From: Thozetella sp. PMI_491
Taxonomy: Eukaryota > Ascomycota > Sordariomycetes > Chaetosphaeriales > Chaetosphaeriaceae
Direction of reading: 5' to 3'
Length of the DNA stretch: 64,000 nucleotides
Assembly: GCA_021432635.1 (NCBI GenBank)
Contig: MU270071.1
Coordinates: forward strand, 220,392-284,391
The notes beneath the pieces were generated by a model. That model saw only the letters and a list, made by a program, of their open reading frames with translations, made no database searches and was not told where the DNA came from. Shown here piece by piece: positions 59,198 through 64,000 of the stretch. Numbering within the stretch: the stretch's first letter is position 1; each line of letters opens with the position of its first letter. Position numbers and translations under genes: made by a program.

Positions 59198-61483
59198 TTA
59201 GCCCATTGGCTCGAGACTAGGCGCAGGATGTTGAAGGGGTACTCCAACCAAAGGGTGTTGATCTATTGGTTGAAAAGTCTCCCTAACATGGTCCGAAAGG
59301 CTCGCTTCGGCAGTAGCCTTATGCTTCTTGGACGCACTGGGGGCGAGTGGCTGTTCCGAAATTCGCTTCTTGTTTTGGCTGCCTGCTTCTGATACTTCCA
59401 TCTCGAGCCTAGGGGGCGCTTGTTCAGACTCCAACGTGGCCTTTGGCACAGGATCCTTTTTGGTAGCGGTTTCCATGTCCTTTGTCTGGGAGGGGTGCTT
59501 CGCCGTTCTAGCTTTGGCTTTCTCCGCCGAGGTTGTCCTAGCCCCAATCGGTGGCGAGAGGTTGACCGTATCGTCATGACGTTCCGTGACAGCGCCCTCG
59601 CTTTCGTTCTCCGGCTCGTACTTCCTCTGGGTCTCGCCAGGCTCCAGGAACGCCATGAGAGTTCCGTCAATCGGGAAGTCAGGACAGGTGTCAGGGCAAG
59701 AAGGATAACCGACTGGTGTCCAGTCGGAATCCGCGTAATTGGACGCCTCGGCGAGCGTGTAGCCCGTGCTGAACCCGGAATGATACGTCTGGGGCATCGT
59801 GATGACTACCTCTGGTGCGCGCTGGTCGACAACGGTGTAAGGAATCTTCCACTCGTCTAGGAGAGTCGTCGGGATGAATAGTGACCGGTGGCGGATGCAC
59901 TGGCCGCAGTTGCCGATGGATGGATCCATCTCCCTCATTTTCTTCTCGAGGGCCTCTGCCGACTCCGGAGGTATCATGATCCAGATCTTCCGCCCCTGAT
60001 GGAGGTGGCTTACTGAGTGGAGGTTGAAATCCTCATTGTGCATGGCAAAGACGGCGCCGAACTCAGCCGCGGACTCGTAGCCGTAGGGCCAGTGGATTCC
60101 CGGAATCTCCTGCTTGGTGTGACGGAGCATGTCCCCCTTCAGTGGCCATATGGCGCTACGCGCAGGCAGCCCAGCATTGTGGCGATCCTCGGGGGTCTGG
60201 ACCGGTATGTCGGTGCGATAGAAGACGCCCTTGAGTCCTTGCTTCTTCCGGAGCAGATACTCTTGGTGGCGAACAGCCTCGAGGAGCGGCAGTGGCGAAG
60301 GGTCAGACTTGCGGAATACCCGATGGTCGTTTGTCGTTGTGACATTGAAAGTCATGTTCGGGAGCCGCTTGGAGCGGTAGCCGTTGCATGGCTTCTTGGG
60401 TCGAGGCACGTGTTCCTCTTGGTTGCAGGGGCCCAAACTCTCTAGCATATCGTCGGAGAGGCGAATCTTGAAGGCGCCGACATCTCCAGCGCCGAGCTTG
60501 CGGGCGACATCGAGGATATTGGTGAAATCTTGCCACTGCTCTACGGTAGGGTGCAGGACCAGGACACGTCCGTCGAAAGCATGCTTCACTCCGGCAATCA
60601 GCCACAGATTTTCGAATATCTTTTCGATGGCAACCGCTGTTTCGGGAGGACCTTGCTTATCTGCGCCGATCTTGCGCGGCTGCTCTGCAGCGACGTCTAC
60701 TAGTGTGGTGCCATCGTCGTCAGAAGCAGCATCGGGCTCGCTGCTGGGGGCCGTGGCAGCCAAGGACGACAGCGAGCCTGCGAGATGTCGACGCGGTAGC
60801 TTCTCAGAAGATACATAAGATGCATCAGGGAGGTACTGGAGGTCGTCCGGGTGATAATTGGGTAGCATCTCCGGGAGGTCGTCCGGATGGTAATTGGGGA
60901 GCAACTCAGGAAGGCTGTCTAGGAAACGCTCCGAGAGGAGCTTGCGTGAATCGTCATGGTAGTGCTCTAGGAGGACACCTGGTTCACCATTGGGCTGGCA
61001 GCACGGAAGGATGACACTGGGTTCTTCAGGTTTCGGGGACGGTGAGCTGCACGGTGGTGGGTCTGCGGGCAGGTCTTCGAGCATATCGGCCGGTACCTGA
61101 GGCGACTCATGTGTCACGGGCGACAGCTTTCCCTCGGCCTCGAGTCGGCGGAGAGTGACGCCGACGAGCCCGTTCTGCTGTCTGGTGAGCTCCCAGCTCG
61201 TCTCTGCGACGTCGCGGAGCTCATCGTGCTCAGCAGTGGCGGATGCAGGATCCGAGGATTGGCGGCGGGAGGCGCGTCGCGTCGCGGGCGTGAGCCGAGC
61301 GTCGAGGGGGGGCGCCGCGGCTTTGATCCGTATGAGATTTTCGACCAGCTTCTGTGCCTCCAGGATGGCCCGGCTGAGGATGTCATTGTCCTGGAGGGAC
61401 TGGGGTGAGGCGGCGGCGGCGGCTGGTGAGGCCAGGTTCGAGGGCGCGCGGCGGGGGCCTCGAATGGCCCGGCCCTCCGCCAT
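59198..61483 (-). CDS. JmjN/JmjC-domain protein, KDM4-like histone demethylase candidate
   Basis: Single-exon frame of 761 residues from ATG 61483. A JmjN-like segment lies at about 308-340 (VLVLHPTVEQWQDFTNILD). The JmjC domain covers about 440-595, with the iron ligands of the family in place: His482 and Glu484 (AMHNEDFNLHS) and His568 (MPQTYHSGFSTGY). This makes an active 2-oxoglutarate/Fe(II) dioxygenase likely, most similar in layout to KDM4/JHDM3 demethylases acting on H3K9/H3K36. Cysteines after the domain (SCPDTCPD) may bind zinc. The N-terminal 300 residues are low complexity and include a tandem repeat of LLPNYHPDD (about 194-214). The C-terminus is Lys/Ser-rich and charged, likely nuclear. 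The substrate is inferred from the family, not shown. Confidence 0.88.
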   Translation of the reverse strand: MAEGRAIRGPRRAPSNLASPAAAAASPQSLQDNDILSRAILEAQKLVENLIRIKAAAPPLDARLTPATRRASRRQSSDPASATAEHDELRDVAETSWELTRQQNGLVGVTLRRLEAEGKLSPVTHESPQVPADMLEDLPADPPPCSSPSPKPEEPSVILPCCQPNGEPGVLLEHYHDDSRKLLSERFLDSLPELLPNYHPDDLPEMLPNYHPDDLQYLPDASYVSSEKLPRRHLAGSLSSLAATAPSSEPDAASDDDGTTLVDVAAEQPRKIGADKQGPPETAVAIEKIFENLWLIAGVKHAFDGRVLVLHPTVEQWQDFTNILDVARKLGAGDVGAFKIRLSDDMLESLGPCNQEEHVPRPKKPCNGYRSKRLPNMTFNVTTTNDHRVFRKSDPSPLPLLEAVRHQEYLLRKKQGLKGVFYRTDIPVQTPEDRHNAGLPARSAIWPLKGDMLRHTKQEIPGIHWPYGYESAAEFGAVFAMHNEDFNLHSVSHLHQGRKIWIMIPPESAEALEKKMREMDPSIGNCGQCIRHRSLFIPTTLLDEWKIPYTVVDQRAPEVVITMPQTYHSGFSTGYTLAEASNYADSDWTPVGYPSCPDTCPDFPIDGTLMAFLEPGETQRKYEPENESEGAVTERHDDTVNLSPPIGARTTSAEKAKARTAKHPSQTKDMETATKKDPVPKATLESEQAPPRLEMEVSEAGSQNKKRISEQPLAPSASKKHKATAEASLSDHVRETFQPIDQHPLVGVPLQHPAPSLEPMG

Positions 61484-64000
61484 TGCGACTCCGCTCGGGC
61501 CCGGCTCACAGTGCTAGTTTCTGCTGGAGATGACGAGCCCGGGGTTACACGAGGCTCTGCGCAGATATGCAGGCGACGACGTCTGTTGTTTGCAGCCGCT
61601 CAATCGACGTCGAGATTGATGAGGCGTCCGGATGAGCTTAGTGTGATTGTGTGGGCCACGATTGCCCTTGAACCCTGCACCCAGTCGCGGGGAGGCTGGT
61701 GGGGGAGTCTAGTGGGGCAGGAGCGACATCCGCAAGTGGTCTGATGGGTCCAGTTGCTGGTTTGAGAGTTTGGGAAAGTGGGGGCCGTCACCCGCGACCT
61801 TGCCGGAGCTCTCCAACATACCACATCGGCCAAGGATGAAGGCCAATTTTGGAAACGCCGTCGACTCGTTTCCTCAAGCGGAGGAGCCTGCAGGATCCAA
61901 TTGGGATTCTCCGTCTCGGAACGCCATGGGTTTCTGTATATTCTGTATATTATGGGATCAGAAGCGAAATGGTCCCCAAAGAGTAATGCTGCTTCCCCTG
62001 TTTGTGTGTGTTGCGCTCCTCCCTTCCGGGCACAGTGCCTCGAACCGCTTCTCGGCCAGCTCCGAACTAAACGATACGAGCTGTCCTCGATGGCTCCTCC
62101 GGACACCTATGCTGGTGTGAGAAACGCAACCCTTGCAGAAAATTCGGACAGATGGGCGTATCCCACAGCTAACCCAGGGTCGTTTGGAGGTTCGACCTAC
62201 GCGGTCAGAGCCGAATGCACTATCCTCCCGCCCGGCCAGCCCGTAGATTCCCTGGTCGTGAATTCCTCCCACTCACGCCTCAATCTTTACCTTACCTGCG
62301 CGATAGCTGCCCTCGCCCTAATGCGGTCATCGCCGGTTCTCCTCACGACCAACTAGAGGTCTCGCCCACCGTGCGACCTGCCACTCTGCATTGCGGTGTG
62401 CACGCCCCGCTGCTTCGGCGCCATCTGCAACTGGATCCCTGCAACGCAAGCTGGGGTATCTGCAAGAGCGATATTCTTAGCCCAGTGCTTCCTTCTGTGC
62501 GGGTCGGAAGGGGCTGGGTCTGACAGCCCTATACGCTGGAAGCGGTCTGGCCAGCAGCCGTGATGATCAGGCCCGGACTAGGTATCCAGCTAACGCGGAC
62601 AAGTTGGGCGATTTTGAGCACGAGAGGCACTGGGATGCGACGAGATAGAAGATCGCGAGGGCTTGAGTCCTTGTAGTAGCAGAAGAGGGATTTACAAGCA
62701 AGCCAGGAGCGTAAGTCATAAGTCAGATAGCTGGACCCTTGCCAACCCTAACCCGTCGGCATAGACTATCGTGTGCGTCTCATAGCGCTATTCTGTTCTC
62801 CGCAACTGGTGTTTTTTGGTCTCAGGCGCGCGCAGGATGCCCTAGATCACACCCCCACCCGGGACAGCCGGACACTGCCTCATTGGGAAGCGAGTCGTAC
62901 TTCCAACGCGTCTTAGTTAGCCAAAGGTCTGTAAGCGATAGATACCGACCTTGCCTTTCCTTCCCGCAAACGCCCTTCGCCTTATAGGGTCCCGGCTTCA
63001 TGGTCAGCTTTCCGGCAAGGTTCTCATACTCAATTATGGCGCACATATTCTCCTAGCGAATGGGAGAGGAGATAGCGTCGGCGAGTTCCTATCTACTGGT
63101 GCATTAACCTTGCCATATCGGAGAGTGCTCTAGCTGGCCGGCAAAAAGACGAATCGCGGGGAAGAGGGGGGAAAGGGGGGGGAGAGGGGGGGAAGGGTTG
63201 GTAGTCGGGATCAACACTGTAGAGCAAGACACTCGCACGGTCACAGCTAACCCCTAATAGTTCAATTCTTGTCGTTGGAACCGGCTGGCCGGGAATGCTG
63301 GCCACCACCTCCACCCCCATTCCCCCCACCTGGTTGTTGACCAGTGCGCAGTGCGAGCTCTCCGGGGCAGGCTGGCTGGCGGCAGGCAAAGCAGCTAATT
63401 TCCCGTTATTCATTATAGGCTGGCTGCAGTTCCGACGCCATTTGGGGCTTGCGCAGGCGCTGATCATGTCACGCGCCTCTGGCTGTCTCGGCCCATTGGC
63501 AGCTTCAGTCGGCTGGCCGTTCAATATTCGACTTTACACCACGACTGTTTCAGGGTGATCACCTCTCGTCTCTACCATGACTGATACATGGCCACCCACA
63601 TGGTCAGTCACCTTGCGTCGGGTGTGGGCCTCGGCACCGCGGCCAGCGGATCCTATGTATCTTTTCTACCCTATATTCCCAAGGGGGCGTGCCTGGATTG
63701 CACTGGGCCCAAGCTAGCTGCATCGTCCTTAGCTCTGGAGGCTATAGGTAGCGCCGTAAGGCGGGTGTGGATCACTACATGTCAGACACAGCGACCGTTG
63801 TCGACTTTCGGACGCAATGGGCGGAGTCTCGGGATTGAGCGTCAAAAGGCATTGACAGCTTGACAGCTTATGCCTTTAGCATCAGCCTCGTGCTCTCTTC
63901 TGAGAGTGGCACAGCTCTAGCAGGCATCCTCATCCTACTCAGGAATCCCAACTCCAAGCCCTCGGAGGCATCTGCATCCCAACCCTCTCACCCCCCACGC
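61484..64000. other. Right-end intergenic region
   Basis: About 2.5 kb with no gene that can be supported. The first few hundred bases should hold the promoter of the JmjC gene. A purine-rich GGGGA tract lies at about 63161-63196. Open frames up to 192 codons lack domains and have the composition of non-coding DNA. Confidence 0.5.

Noticed and set aside
61770-62356. Plus-strand open frames of 116 and 192 codons near the right end
   Set aside because: They overlap each other in different frames, lack domains and lie antisense to similar frames, so there is no support for a gene.

Overview
The window is nuclear DNA of a filamentous ascomycete, very probably a Sordariomycete. Genes are broken by short introns (about 50-90 nt) with GTNNGN donors and CTAA-type branch points. 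GC is fairly high, and the gene order SLA2 / MAT / APN2 / COX13 / APC5 is the classic arrangement around the Sordariomycete mating-type locus. Sixteen protein-coding genes can be supported. No rRNA, CRISPR array, intact transposon or convincing tRNA was seen. The order or genus cannot be fixed from the sequence alone.

Left arm (1-26.7 kb): an acidic orphan protein; a large ApsA/Num1-type cortical dynein anchor with a C-terminal PH domain and a long degenerate repeat array; a Zn2Cys6 transcription factor; the splicing factor CWC24; the autophagy E2 enzyme ATG3; the endocytic adaptor SLA2; and a CECR5-type HAD hydrolase. These are conserved housekeeping genes, and their exon structures could be resolved to the base.

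Middle (26.7-47.2 kb): about 20 kb of gene-poor DNA between the SLA2/CECR5 block and the mating genes. It holds only three lineage-restricted-looking genes: a seven-helix membrane protein, a Pro/Ser-rich protein broken by an assembly gap, and a C2H2 zinc-finger protein. Homopolymer tracts, a 157-bp tandem duplication and minisatellites are concentrated here.

MAT core (47.2-50.0 kb): a visibly lower-GC segment with two divergent genes. One is a MATA-HMG gene, best read as MAT1-2-1, with the diagnostic intron inside a serine codon of the HMG box. The other is a 397-residue protein transcribed away from it that I cannot assign with confidence; a MAT1-1-2-like or new MAT-linked gene is possible. 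No alpha-box (MAT1-1-1) sequence was recognised, so the strain looks like a MAT1-2 isolate.

Right arm (51.1-61.5 kb): APN2 (AP endonuclease 2 with PIP box and GRF zinc finger), COX13 (cytochrome c oxidase subunit VIa, with 25-nt and 8-nt microexons), APC5 (anaphase-promoting complex) and a JmjN/JmjC demethylase-like protein. The last 2.5 kb shows no supportable gene.

The most useful second looks are the unassigned gene next to MAT1-2-1, the expanded SLA2-APN2 interval, and the 105-N gap. The gap has a 47-bp identical sequence on both sides; merging it restores one reading frame.
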